Numbered from the stretch's first letter, positions 47,240 to 56,472 are shown. The stretch: 64,000 nt of DNA from Streptomyces capitiformicae (GCF_002214185.1 NZ_CP022161.1:1921767-1985766), one strand, 5' to 3'. Program-made: numbers and translations. Notes: generated by a model not told the origin, from the sequence alone.

Positions 47240-47274
47240 GGGCCCCGGAATCCACTGCGCCGGTTCCGGGGCCC
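47240..47274 (+). terminator. lexA terminator
   Basis: Perfect 11-bp stem GGGCCCCGGAA / TTCCGGGGCCC with a 13-base loop, 46 bases past the lexA stop. Confidence 0.85.
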
Positions 47275-47293
47275 TGGGCTGTCCGGAGCCCAC

Positions 47294-47388
47294 TGAAGAG
47301 CGGCCCTTGACCTGCCCTTACGGGCCCTCGCAGGACCCGTCCGGCTTCTTCCCGGTCTCTGCGGGGAGAGATCAACGGCCGCTCTTCA
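47294..47388. repeat. Widely spaced inverted repeat ending in the dinG stop codon
   Basis: TGAAGAGCGGCC (47294-47305) and GGCCGCTCTTCA (47377-47388) are exact complements separated by 71 bases. The right arm covers the stop codon of the helicase gene. It may be part of a composite terminator; no other role is evident. Confidence 0.7.
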
Positions 47389-49374
47389 TGCCTCCTCCGC
47401 CTCCTTCTCGGTCGCCTTCGCCACCTGGTCGATCGCGGCGAGCGACCTACGCACCTGGTTACGGTCCGTCGTGTACCAGAAATCGGGCAGTGACGCCTTG
47501 AGATAGCTGCCGTACCGCGCGGTCGCCAGCCGCTGGTCCAGTACGGCGACCACACCTCGGTCCCCCTGCGCCCGTACGAGGCGGCCGGCGCCCTGGGCCA
47601 TCAGCAGGGCGGCGTGAGTGGCCGCCACGGCCATGAAGCCATTGCCACCCGCCTCCTCGACTGCCTTCTGGCGGGCACTCATCAACGGGTCGTCGGGACG
47701 CGGGAACGGGATCTTGTCCATGACGACCAGCTGGCAGCTGGGGCCGGGCACGTCGACGCCCTGCCAGAGCGAGAGCGTGCCGAACAGACAGGTCTTCGGG
47801 TCTGCCGCGAAACCCTTGATCAGCTCGCCGAGTGTCTCCTCGCCCTGGAGCAGGATCGGGAATTCTGGGATGCGGACTCGCAGTTCCTCGGCCGCCAGCT
47901 GGGCCGCCCGCATTGACGAGAACAGGCCGAGCGTACGGCCGCCCGCCGCCTGGATCAGCTCTGTGAGTTCGTCCAGCATGTCCGCCCGGTCGCCGTCCCG
48001 CGCGGGGCGCGACAGGTGTTTGGCGACGTAGAGGATGCCCTGCTTCGGGTAGTTGAAGGGCGAGCCGACGTCGACACCTTTCCACTGCGGGAGGTCCTCT
48101 CCCTGAGTGCCCTCCGGTGCCAGGCCGAGTGAGGCTCCTACGCCGTTGAAGTCGCCGCCCAGCTTGAGCGTGGCCGAAGTCAGGGTGACGGATCGGTCCG
48201 CGAAGAGCTTCTCCCTCAGGAGGCCCGAGACGGACATGGGGGCGACGCGCAAGGAGGCGCCGAAGCGGTCGTGGCGCTCGTACCAGACGACGTCCCACTC
48301 GGAGCCGTTGCTGATCCGCTCCGCCACGTCGTGCACGTTCTCCACGGCGGCCAGCGCCTGTTTGCGGACCGCGTCCTCGTCCTGGACGGACTTGTCGCGG
48401 GTGCTGCCGAGCGCCGTGATCACCGTACGGGCGGCGTCGCGCAGCGCCATGAGCGTGTAGGCCAGGTCTTCCGGGATCTCTTCCAGGCGGCCCGGGAGAG
48501 CCAGTTCCATGAGCCGCTCGAAGCCCTCGGCTGCGGTCTGGAGCTGGTCGGCCGCCTTCTCGTTCACGAGCCTCGCCGCGCGCTTCACGGCGCGGTTGAC
48601 CTGGCCCGGGGTGAGCTCGCCGGTGGCCACGCCGGTGACCCGTGAGACCAGTTCGTGGGCCTCGTCGACGATCAGCACTTCGTGCTGCGGGAGCACGGGG
48701 GCGCCCTCGATGGCGTCAATGGCGAGGAGCGCGTGGTTGGTGACGACGACCTCGGCGAGCTTGGCCCGCTCCCGGGCCATCTCCGCGAAGCACTCGGCGC
48801 CGTACGCGCACTTGGAGGCGCCCAGGCACTCCCTGGACGACACGGAGACCTGGGACCAGGCGCGGTCGGACACACCCGGGGTGAGGCCGTCACGGTCGCC
48901 GGTCTCGGTCTCCTGCGACCAGTCACGCAGCCGCAGCAGGTCCTGGCCCAGCTTGCTGGTGGGCACGGCCGCCTCGAACTGGTCGAAGAGCCCGTCCTCC
49001 TCGTCCTGCGGCACACCCTCGTTCAGTCGGTGCAGGCACAGGTAGTTCGACCGGCCCTTGAGCATCGCGAACTCGGGGCGGCGGCGCAGCAGTGGATGCA
49101 GTGCGTCGACCGTCCTCGGCAGGTCCCGCTCCACGAGCTGCCGCTGCAGTGCCAGCGTCGCCGTGGCCACGACGACACGCTCCCCCTGCGCGAGGGCGGG
49201 AACCAGGTAGCCCAGCGACTTACCGGTGCCGGTGCCCGCCTGCACCAGCAGATGGGAGCCGTCGTCGATTGCCTCCGCGACGGCTTCGGCCATGGTCACC
49301 TGGCCGGGGCGCTCCATGCCGCCGACAGCGGTGACGGCAGCGTGCAGGAGTTCGTGGAGTGAGGGCTTCGTCAT
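47386..49374 (-). CDS. DinG-like ATP-dependent DNA helicase (XPD family)
   Basis: 662-residue SF2 helicase. Walker A is AGTGTGKS (46-53), the DEAH box is in IVDEAHELV, and motif VI is in GAGRLVRAQGDRG. Cysteines in NYLCLH, RECLGASKCAYGAECF mark the XPD/DinG [4Fe-4S] cluster. DinG-type helicases unwind 5' to 3' and help clear R-loops and repair intermediates. In other bacteria the gene is LexA-regulated; I see no SOS box directly before this one. ATG at 49374. Confidence 0.92.
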   Translation of the reverse strand: MTKPSLHELLHAAVTAVGGMERPGQVTMAEAVAEAIDDGSHLLVQAGTGTGKSLGYLVPALAQGERVVVATATLALQRQLVERDLPRTVDALHPLLRRRPEFAMLKGRSNYLCLHRLNEGVPQDEEDGLFDQFEAAVPTSKLGQDLLRLRDWSQETETGDRDGLTPGVSDRAWSQVSVSSRECLGASKCAYGAECFAEMARERAKLAEVVVTNHALLAIDAIEGAPVLPQHEVLIVDEAHELVSRVTGVATGELTPGQVNRAVKRAARLVNEKAADQLQTAAEGFERLMELALPGRLEEIPEDLAYTLMALRDAARTVITALGSTRDKSVQDEDAVRKQALAAVENVHDVAERISNGSEWDVVWYERHDRFGASLRVAPMSVSGLLREKLFADRSVTLTSATLKLGGDFNGVGASLGLAPEGTQGEDLPQWKGVDVGSPFNYPKQGILYVAKHLSRPARDGDRADMLDELTELIQAAGGRTLGLFSSMRAAQLAAEELRVRIPEFPILLQGEETLGELIKGFAADPKTCLFGTLSLWQGVDVPGPSCQLVVMDKIPFPRPDDPLMSARQKAVEEAGGNGFMAVAATHAALLMAQGAGRLVRAQGDRGVVAVLDQRLATARYGSYLKASLPDFWYTTDRNQVRRSLAAIDQVAKATEKEAEEA

Positions 49375-49694
49375 AGCGCGACCACCCTACGGGTCGGCAC
49401 TGACAAACGGGTGGTCAAGGCGGAGCCGGGAGGCGTGAGGGACGGGATCAAGACCGAGTTCTCTTCGACGGGGGGTGGGGTGGAAGTGGCCGAGGAATGG
49501 GTGAGAAGGCCGGAGGAGTAGGTGGATGTGGCGGATGGGCTCGGCAGGTGGGGCGGCTTCTCCGACCCTCCGATGAGCAGGGCTGATTCTCGCGCCTCTG
49601 AAACTGGCTCGGCTCGACCGGGAACCGGATCGGCGCGGGCGGTGTACCAGGAATGACGGCGTCACAGCAGATCCACATCGGACCCATGTCGGCA
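49375..49694. other. 320-base region between helicase and acetyltransferase genes
   Basis: Purine-rich on the plus strand, with no supported gene, no strong hairpin and no recognisable operator. It must hold the promoter of the helicase gene. Confidence 0.55.
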
Positions 49695-50432
49695 CTACAT
49701 CAGATCGCGCAGGAGCCGGTCTCGGACCATGAGGGCGGCCCGCTTGTCGGGCAGGTCGACCTCGGCGGAGAACCGGAAGCCTGCGCTCAGGAAAGCGGAG
49801 ACGGAGGGAAAGTTGCGAAGGTCGGGTTCCGCGATGACGCGGGCACACGAGGGGCGTTTGTCCAGGACGAGATCGGCGACGGTACGGAGCAGGGTGGAGC
49901 CGAGACCTCGCCCTCGGTCGGCGACGGGACCGATAAGGAGGTGGATCCCGGTGTCGTGGGGTCGGGCGGGATAGTGGCGGGCGATGGGGTCGAGGTCTGC
50001 CCTGTAGATCTCCCAATAGCTCATCGGCGTGCCGTCCAGCAGCCCGAGGCAGGGCACACTGCGTCCGTCGCCGTCGAGCTGGGTCCGGAGGTGCTTCGCG
50101 GTCACAGCCTCGGCACCGGCAAGCTTCCAGTACGACGCAACGGTGGAGTCGTTCATCCAGCGGGAGATGAGCGGAAGCTCCCGTTCCACGCGAACGGGGA
50201 CGAGGTGCAGGGTGCCTGCCGGGGTGACGACCGGCCCCCAGTCGGCGAGTTGGTCGAGCAACTCGCCATTGGCCGAGGGCGCCTCCTGTTCCCCGCCGTC
50301 GCCCCCGCCATATGAATCGGTGTCCTCGGCCAGTCGCGCGAGGAAGTCATCGGGCAGGCGCAGGTCGAGCGTGTCCTCGTTGCTCGGGGCCGGGGCGGTG
50401 CCGGTGTCGGTGCTCGCGTCGGTGGGAGGCAC
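49695..50432 (-). CDS. GNAT acetyltransferase of siderophore type (IucB/MbtK-like)
   Basis: 245 residues. A disordered N-terminus (about 1-65) is followed by a GNAT domain. The IucB/RhbD-like features are RELPLISRWMNDSTVASYWK, PMSYWEIYRADLDPIARHY, HDTGIHLLIGP and the acetyl-CoA loop DRGRGLGSTLLRTV. Family members acylate the amino group of a lysine-, cadaverine- or diaminopropane-type building block (in hydroxamate siderophores after N-hydroxylation). GTG start. It is the last gene of the three-gene siderophore set on this strand. Confidence 0.9.
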   Translation of the reverse strand: MPPTDASTDTGTAPAPSNEDTLDLRLPDDFLARLAEDTDSYGGGDGGEQEAPSANGELLDQLADWGPVVTPAGTLHLVPVRVERELPLISRWMNDSTVASYWKLAGAEAVTAKHLRTQLDGDGRSVPCLGLLDGTPMSYWEIYRADLDPIARHYPARPHDTGIHLLIGPVADRGRGLGSTLLRTVADLVLDKRPSCARVIAEPDLRNFPSVSAFLSAGFRFSAEVDLPDKRAALMVRDRLLRDLM

Positions 50433-50502
50433 GGCGACGCTCCTCTCAAGAGTGGGGGTGGGCCATGTTCCTCGGGGCTGAAGGGAGTCGAAGTGCGGAC
50501 TT

Positions 50503-50547
50503 GGTCGGCGGGTCGACGGTCGGCGGGTCGGCGGGTCGGCGGGTCGA
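50503..50547. repeat. Short GGTCGGCG tandem repeats
   Basis: A run of near-identical eight-base units (GTCGGCGG with one GTCGACGG) between the acetyltransferase start and the siderophore synthetase stop. Low-complexity DNA without a clear role. Confidence 0.7.
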
Positions 50548-50588
50548 TCAGGGATGACAGGGGTTGCAGGTCGGACTGATGTGGTCGT

Positions 50589-52790
50589 TCAGGAATGGAG
50601 GGGGTTGGCGATGGTGACGTAGACGGACTGGGTGTCGACCGGGCCGACGAGTTCGTCGAGGCCGTGCAGGCGGGTCAGCAGGTTGGCCTTGCAGCGCAGG
50701 ACGGGTGAGTCGAGCAGGTGGGCCGGCAGGGTGGTGCTCAGCCGGGCAGGGCCGGTGGCCACATCGGTGAGGAAGCGGCGGAAGGCGGCGAGCAGCAGCT
50801 GTTCGTTGGCGAGGCGCTGGGAGCCGAACGCACCGATGAGGCCGAGCACGTTGTTGATGCCGAGGTAGTAGGCGAACCGTTCGTCGGTGACCTCGTCGGA
50901 GACGAAGGTGTCGCTGTGCTCGCCGATGCCGGGCAGCCGGGCGTCGAGGTCCGCGCGACGGGACTCTCGGAAGTAGTAGCCCTGGTTGTCGCGGTACCGG
51001 CCGCCCACGGGCCAGCCATCGGGGTCCAGCAGAAGGAGTGTGTTCTGCTGGTGGGCTTCGAGGGCGATCCCGGCTTCGCTGTCCAGCCACAGCACGGGCC
51101 GCACGACCTGCTCCAAGTAGCGCAGGAACCACTCGGCGGCGACAGCGCCTCGGGGACGGCCGGTGCGCGCGGCGAGACGGGTGACGACATCGGCGAGTCG
51201 GGATCCCGTGATGGGGCGCTCGTGCGGAGGGCTGACGGAGCGCTGTCGGCTCGGACCGCTGGGGTGCTGTGGCTGCCGACCGTCGTGGGACTCCTGCGGC
51301 TCACTGCTGGTTCTCGCCTGCAGCTGACCGTGGGCATACGGCCTCGGTGACACGAGTCCTGCGAGACAGGACGCGTCGTCCCCCGGGCCGAAGGGGTTGT
51401 GACGGATCGCCACGTCCAGGCCGGGCACAGGGTCACCGTCCGGCGCGGTGACCGCCAGCCAGGCCGGGTCGCGGACGATGTCGAATCCGGGGTGGGCCGC
51501 CTGCCACTGTCTGGCCAGGCCGGTGCGCAGGAGGCGGTGGACCTCGACACCGCGATGCAGTTCCTTGCGGAGGTTTTCACGACGGGAGTTGGTGATGCGT
51601 AGGCCCAGCGAGAGCTTCAGCATCGCTGGGGCGCCGGTGCGGTGGACGGTGCGGACGGAGGAGGTGGGGTGCCATGGCGAGCCGTGCGGGCCGAGGTCCC
51701 GTAGCAGCCCGGCGTCCAGCAGGGCCGCTACGGCCGAACGGTGCCGGACCTCGCGCAATTGCCAGGGGTGGAGGGGCAGTGCGGCGTAGCCGTCGGGCAG
51801 CGGCAGTCCGGTTCCCGCGAGCCGTGCGGTCAGTTGCTCGGCGGGGACGACGCGGCCGCGCTCCGTCCAGGCCGAGTCGGTGGACAGGACGGACGGCGCG
51901 ACCGCCAGCCAGTGCAGCGGAAAGGAGCCACGCAACTCGGGTGAGTAGAGCCGCGCTTCGGCGTCGGAGAGTCCCTCCCTGCTCTTCGGGGTGGGATGCA
52001 ACGGATGGCCGAGGACAAGAGCTTGCTCGGCGGCGAGGAACAGGTCCGTGCTGTCGACCGCCCGTGCCCGGCGCTCGGCGATGAACACGGCGACGCGTCG
52101 GGCGGAGTCGGCAACCCTGCCGACCAGGTCGAGCTGGTCGGTGGTGACGGAGGCGGAGCGGTGCGCTGCGGTGGGCCGGAGCGCATGAGAGCCCGGCTCG
52201 TGCGTGCCCCGCGCAGCCGCCTCCCTGGCCAGTAGGGCCGCCACCGTCACGGCGTCGACGGGAGGCGCGCACGCAGGGGCGCCTGCGAGGTGTGGAGGAC
52301 CGAAGCGGTGCCAGCCGGTTGGGGACCAGTAATGGATCGGGACTAGGAGGGTCGTGCCCGTGGTGGGAAGCGGGATGCGGAGGGTGCCGTCGATGGAGGA
52401 GGTGAGGTCGTGCTCGCGTACCCAGCAGCGCAGCAGGTTCTCCACGGCTGCCGTCTGGGCCGCGGTGTGCGGGTCGGGGTGGTCCAGGGGGTCGGCGACG
52501 GGTTCGAGTCGGTGTTCGGTGTTCCGGGGTCCGCCCTTCTGGCGAGGGAGTGGCTGGACATGCCCATGAAGCGGCTCGGCTGGTTCAGGAGCCTGCTCGG
52601 TTTGCCTGAAGGCCTGCGCTGGCGGCCGAGAAGCCGGTTCGATCGGCTGCGAGCCGGGCTGGGCCTGTTGGAGATCTGGTGCGACTTGACCGGGCGAGGA
52701 TTCGGCGGGCGGTGGGAGCGGCGCCTGCGGGGTGGCGGCTTCTCTCCCGTAAGCGTGGGTGCGGACTTCGGATGCGGGGGTCACGTGCAA
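50589..52790 (-). CDS. IucA/IucC-type NIS siderophore synthetase
   Basis: About 733 residues. This NRPS-independent siderophore (NIS) synthetase joins citrate or a similar acid to an amine with ATP. Seen: LHPWQLREV, the ATP-site motif SSVRTVHRTGAPAMLKLSL, the RITNSRREN helix, EAHQQNTLLL and the FhuF-like C-terminal domain (FRRFLTDVATG onward). The first 100 residues or so are a proline/glutamine/alanine-rich extension, not part of the fold. The start is unsure: TTG 52790 has AGGAA five bases upstream; GTG 52784 is two codons later. Gaps of 157 and 190 bases separate it from its partners. Confidence 0.92.
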   Translation of the reverse strand: MHVTPASEVRTHAYGREAATPQAPLPPPAESSPGQVAPDLQQAQPGSQPIEPASRPPAQAFRQTEQAPEPAEPLHGHVQPLPRQKGGPRNTEHRLEPVADPLDHPDPHTAAQTAAVENLLRCWVREHDLTSSIDGTLRIPLPTTGTTLLVPIHYWSPTGWHRFGPPHLAGAPACAPPVDAVTVAALLAREAAARGTHEPGSHALRPTAAHRSASVTTDQLDLVGRVADSARRVAVFIAERRARAVDSTDLFLAAEQALVLGHPLHPTPKSREGLSDAEARLYSPELRGSFPLHWLAVAPSVLSTDSAWTERGRVVPAEQLTARLAGTGLPLPDGYAALPLHPWQLREVRHRSAVAALLDAGLLRDLGPHGSPWHPTSSVRTVHRTGAPAMLKLSLGLRITNSRRENLRKELHRGVEVHRLLRTGLARQWQAAHPGFDIVRDPAWLAVTAPDGDPVPGLDVAIRHNPFGPGDDASCLAGLVSPRPYAHGQLQARTSSEPQESHDGRQPQHPSGPSRQRSVSPPHERPITGSRLADVVTRLAARTGRPRGAVAAEWFLRYLEQVVRPVLWLDSEAGIALEAHQQNTLLLLDPDGWPVGGRYRDNQGYYFRESRRADLDARLPGIGEHSDTFVSDEVTDERFAYYLGINNVLGLIGAFGSQRLANEQLLLAAFRRFLTDVATGPARLSTTLPAHLLDSPVLRCKANLLTRLHGLDELVGPVDTQSVYVTIANPLHS

Positions 52791-52979
52791 GGTGGTTCCT
52801 GGTGCTGGTGCGGGCGGACGGTCGCGCGGTCATGCGGTGGTGCGGAGTACGGACTGGCTCAGAGCGAGTCCGTAGCCGTGGCGGTGTGGGGTGGCACCGA
52901 GGCTGGTCGGCTGGTTCGGTGGCCGATTCAGCAGCAGGGCCCTGACCCTTCCGACCGGCTTCTCAGGCCATCTGGTCGC

Positions 52980-54482
52980 TCAACCGGCCGGCGCGCGCCC
53001 AGGACCCCCGGATCGCTCTGTCAACGGGGTTCCCGGCCCTCGCCCCGCAGCGGCCGCGGCCACCGAGGCGACGGCATCCGTCAGACGATCGAGTACGGCG
53101 TTCGCCTGCTCGTCGGTGATCGTGAGGGGTGGGAGGAGGCGTACGACACCGGCGTGGCGTCCGCCCAGTTCGACGATCAGGCCGCGGCGGAGGCACTCTC
53201 GTTGAACCGCGGTGGCGAGAAAGGGGGCGGGCGGGTATGGGCGGGTCGTGCCCGAAGGCGGAGCTGTGTCCGCGGCGTCTGGGGCGACCATTTCGATGCC
53301 GATCATCAGCCCCCGTCCCCGTACGTCGCCGATACATGCGAACTCACCCATGACTTCGCGGAGTTGGGTGAGCATACGGGCGCCCAGGGCTTCGGCCCGT
53401 TCGGCGAGGCCGTTCTCGCGGACGTGGGCGAGGGTGGCGGTGCCGGCGGCCATGGCGAGTTGGTTGCCGCGGAAGGTGCCCGCGTGCGCGCCGGGCTGCC
53501 AGACGTCGAGGTCGTCGCGGTAGACCACCACCGCGAGGGGAAGGCTGCCGCCGATGGCCTTGGACAGGACCATGACGTCGGGCACGACTCCGCTGTGTTC
53601 GACCGCCCAGAAGCGGCCTGTGCGGCCTACGCCCGTCTGGACCTCGTCGGCGATGAGCGGGATCGAGCGCTCGGCGGTGATCTCGCGCATGCGGCGCAGC
53701 CAGCCGTCCGGCGCGGGGATGACACCGCCCTCGCCCTGGACGGGTTCGAGGATCATCCCTGCGGGCAGAGGGACGCCGGATTTGGCGTCGTCGAGGACGG
53801 ACTCGGTCCAGCGTGCGGCGAGTTCGGCGCCACGCTCGCCGCCGACGCCGAAGGGGCAGCGGTAGTCCTGGGGATACGGCAAACGCGCCACCCGTACGTC
53901 GCACGCGCCCCCGGATGCCTCAAGCGCCCCAGCGGTCATTCCGTGGTAGGCGCCGGTGAAGGCGAGCATCCCGGTGCGGCCGGTCGCCGCCCGCACCAGT
54001 TTGAACGCGGCCTCGACGGCGTCCGTTCCGGCGGGCCCGCAGAACTGCACACGGGCGCGGTCGGCGAGTCCGGGCGGGAGGGTGCGGAACAGTTCGGTGG
54101 TGAAGGCGTCCTTGACGGGAGTGGCCAGATCGAGAACGTTCAGCGGGGCGCCCGAATCGAGCACCTTGCGGATCGCCTCGAGTACGACCGGGTGGTTGTG
54201 GCCGAGGGCGAGGGTGCCCGCACCGGACAGACAGTCGAGGTAACGGCGGCCGTCCGCGCCCTCGATCGTCAGACCGCGGGCCCGTACCGGAACGATGGGC
54301 AGGGCACGTGCGTAGGTGCGCGCCGCCGACTCGCGCGCGGACTGCCTCCGCAGGATCCCCTCGTGCGCCGAGCGCGCTCCGTCGCGCTCCCGCCGTGTGT
54401 TCGCCCGTTCATCCTCGTACCCCGAACACGCCCGCTCGGGCTCTCGCCCCGCCGGCGCCACCGCAGACTCGGTCACCGCCAC
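52980..54482 (-). CDS. Class III aminotransferase, 2,4-diaminobutyrate:2-oxoglutarate type
   Basis: 500-residue PLP enzyme. The fold-type I class III motifs are FCGPAGTDAVEAAFKLVR, FTGAYHGMTAGAL, LIADEVQTGVGRTG and the lysine in VMVLSKAIGG that holds PLP. The closest named group is DABA aminotransferase (EctB/RhbA/DdcA-like), which turns aspartate semialdehyde into L-2,4-diaminobutyrate. About 45 residues precede the usual start of the fold. The GTG start has GGGAGGAAG upstream. As first gene of the siderophore set it probably supplies the amine precursor. Confidence 0.9.
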   Translation of the reverse strand: MAVTESAVAPAGREPERACSGYEDERANTRRERDGARSAHEGILRRQSARESAARTYARALPIVPVRARGLTIEGADGRRYLDCLSGAGTLALGHNHPVVLEAIRKVLDSGAPLNVLDLATPVKDAFTTELFRTLPPGLADRARVQFCGPAGTDAVEAAFKLVRAATGRTGMLAFTGAYHGMTAGALEASGGACDVRVARLPYPQDYRCPFGVGGERGAELAARWTESVLDDAKSGVPLPAGMILEPVQGEGGVIPAPDGWLRRMREITAERSIPLIADEVQTGVGRTGRFWAVEHSGVVPDVMVLSKAIGGSLPLAVVVYRDDLDVWQPGAHAGTFRGNQLAMAAGTATLAHVRENGLAERAEALGARMLTQLREVMGEFACIGDVRGRGLMIGIEMVAPDAADTAPPSGTTRPYPPAPFLATAVQRECLRRGLIVELGGRHAGVVRLLPPLTITDEQANAVLDRLTDAVASVAAAAAGRGPGTPLTERSGGPGRAPAG

Positions 54483-54945
54483 TACTGCACTTCCTCCCGC
54501 TGTTCAGAGGCGAGTTGGCAGGGGTCACCGAGCGACAGCGGGTCCCCCGCACGTACCAACGACGCGACCCGCACGGGGAAGCGGGTGAGGCGAAGATCCT
54601 TGCGTACGTCCTGGCCGCGGTCGGCATTCCGCCGTCCTGGCCACATGAATTGACTGCGCCTGATGGAGAATTGTCGGATCGAAACAGCCCGTAGCGAAAC
54701 CGTTGCCGTTCCCTCGGATGTCCCCCACAACGACCGCATAGTGTGTGGTGCCGTTCCGAAGGACTCGGCACCACAGATCCGTACCAAGCCGCGCGTACGA
54801 CCACTACGTACGAAGAAGCAGACGTACGCAATCGCGCGCGTGCCGTCTCGGAGACGTACAAGGAGGCGGCGGGTGTGCGGAGGAGCCGTACGCGATCCGC
54901 TTCGGCAGCACAGAGTTCTCTTACGCCCCAGGGGGAGTTCAGACC
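54483..54945. other. Divergent region between aminotransferase and lipoprotein protease
   Basis: 463 bases carrying both outward promoters. Frames such as 54482-54787 (minus) and 54500-54694 (plus) are open but lack convincing protein character. I looked for an iron box upstream of the aminotransferase and found none. Confidence 0.55.
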
Positions 54946-56169
54946 ATGCGATCCATACGCCCGCTCTTTGCCGCTCGTCGTGGAGGGAGCGCGCGCCGCA
55001 GAACCTCCCCCGTGCTGGCCGCGGTCGGCCTCGCCACCGCCCTGTCGTTGACCGCTACCGCCTGCGACTCGGGTGATGCCACGGCCAATGCCGAGGCGTC
55101 GGCGTCCGCCCAGGACAACGGTGGCGACGGCAAGATCCAGATCCCGGACGACATCAAGGACAAGCTCAAGGAACACGGGATCGACCTCGACAAGTGGCGG
55201 GGCGGGGCCTGGAAGAACTGGGACAAGGACGACTGGCTGCGCGAGGCCGAGGACTACGTCAACCCGATCATCAAGGACCTGTGGGACCCGGACCGGATGC
55301 GGGACGCCGAGGAGCCGGAGAAGGAGGTCGACGAGAACGACCTGGCCGGTGACCAGGGCGTCACCGACCCGACGCCGGAGTCCATCGACGCCGAGGCCGT
55401 GTCGACGAAGTACCACGACAACGCGCCCGAGGCGGGCAAGGTCTTCTTCGACGCGCCCGAGGGCACGATGGTCTGCTCGGCGACGGTGGTCCAGGACCCG
55501 GCCAACCCGGGCAAGTCCAACCTCGTGTGGACCGCCGGTCACTGTGTGCACGCCGGCAAGTCTGGCGGCTGGTACCGCAACATCGCCTTCGTTCCCTCGT
55601 ACAACGACAGCGGTCTGTCGGCGTCGGAGCTGCAGACGGCCACGAAGGAGGAGGTCGCCCCGTACGGCGTCTGGTGGGGTGACTGGGCGCAGACCTCGGA
55701 CCAGTGGATCGAGCAGGGCGGCCAGACGGGTGGCGACGGAGCGCCGTACGATTTCGCGGTCATCCATGTGACGCCGGAGGAGGGCAACGGCGGCAAGTCA
55801 CTGGAGGAGATGGTCGGTTCGGCGCTTCCGGTTGACTTCAACGCGCCCGCCGTGCCGCAGGTGGAGAGCATCACCGCCACCGGATACCCGGCCGGGGCCC
55901 CGTACGACGGCGAGACGATGTACCAGTGCACGGACAAGCCCGGGCGGCTGTCGATGGTCGAGTCCGACCCGACGATGTATCGCATCGGCTGCACCATGAC
56001 CGGTGGTTCGTCCGGCGGCGGCTGGGTGGCGACCGGTTCGAACGGTGAGCCCTCGCTCGTGTCCAACACGTCCATCGGCCCGGTGAGCGCGGGCTGGCTG
56101 GCCGGTCCGCGGCTGGGCAAGGAGGCACAGGGCGTGTACGAAGCGGTGAGCGAGAAGTTCGCGCAGTGA
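54946..56169 (+). CDS. Secreted lipoprotein serine protease, trypsin-like fold, paralogue 1
   Basis: 407 residues. An N-terminal signal ends at LTATAC, a probable lipobox with Cys40 as the lipidated residue. A 60-residue acidic, tryptophan-rich segment (HGIDLDKWRGGAWKNWD ... VNPIIKDLWD) follows, shared with the next gene. The protease domain has His in VWTAGHCVHAG, Asp in YDFAVIHV and Ser in TGGSSGGGW. Two cysteine pairs frame the His and Ser. GGGGGAG lies upstream of the ATG. Probably a surface-anchored, calcium- or propeptide-controlled peptidase; the substrate is unknown. Confidence 0.88.
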   Translation: MRSIRPLFAARRGGSARRRTSPVLAAVGLATALSLTATACDSGDATANAEASASAQDNGGDGKIQIPDDIKDKLKEHGIDLDKWRGGAWKNWDKDDWLREAEDYVNPIIKDLWDPDRMRDAEEPEKEVDENDLAGDQGVTDPTPESIDAEAVSTKYHDNAPEAGKVFFDAPEGTMVCSATVVQDPANPGKSNLVWTAGHCVHAGKSGGWYRNIAFVPSYNDSGLSASELQTATKEEVAPYGVWWGDWAQTSDQWIEQGGQTGGDGAPYDFAVIHVTPEEGNGGKSLEEMVGSALPVDFNAPAVPQVESITATGYPAGAPYDGETMYQCTDKPGRLSMVESDPTMYRIGCTMTGGSSGGGWVATGSNGEPSLVSNTSIGPVSAGWLAGPRLGKEAQGVYEAVSEKFAQ

Positions 56170-56472
56170 CGACAGGCAGTTGTTGCTAGGCGTCGGCGAA
56201 GAGCGATGGTTCGGGCCGTCGAATCGTTCCGGGTGACCGGACCGGTTCGACGGCCCGTACGCGTACTTCGACGGCCCGTGCGCGCACTTCGACGGCCCGT
56301 GCGCGCACTTCGGCGGCCCGTCCGGGTACGGCCTCAGTCGGCCGTGATGACCGGCAGGCAGCCCTGTCTGGGACGGCGCGCGGAAATGTTCGGCGCACGC
56401 CCTCCGTCAGGCCCCCAGCGCCCCCGCATAGTGGGCGTGACACACGGATTGTTCCGACGGGGGTCGAGAACC
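56170..56472. other. Intergenic region between the two paralogous proteases
   Basis: 303 bases that hold the palindromic 21-bp repeats (56249-56325) and then the promoter region of the second protease. No gene is supported. Confidence 0.7.
56249..56325. repeat. 21-bp tandem repeats with palindromic cores
   Basis: Units GACGGCCCGTACGCGTACTTC (56249-56269), then two copies with GTGCGCGCAC in place of GTACGCGTAC (56270-56311), then a decayed fourth. Both core variants are perfect 10-base palindromes although they differ in two places, so the changes are compensatory. Confidence 0.85.

Noticed and set aside
52410..54653. Very long plus-strand open frame (747 codons) across the siderophore genes
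   Set aside because: It is the antisense of the NIS synthetase and aminotransferase, both of which have clear family motifs; high GC keeps such antisense frames open.
54482..54787. 101-codon minus-strand frame whose stop overlaps the aminotransferase start (TAGTG)
   Set aside because: The overlap suggests coupling, but the protein has no recognisable pattern and no good ribosome binding site; the region is more simply a leader.
54409..55767. 452-codon minus-strand open frame over the first lipoprotein protease
   Set aside because: Antisense to a gene with signal peptide, lipobox and catalytic triad; the translation is an Arg/Val/Leu-rich string without a fold.
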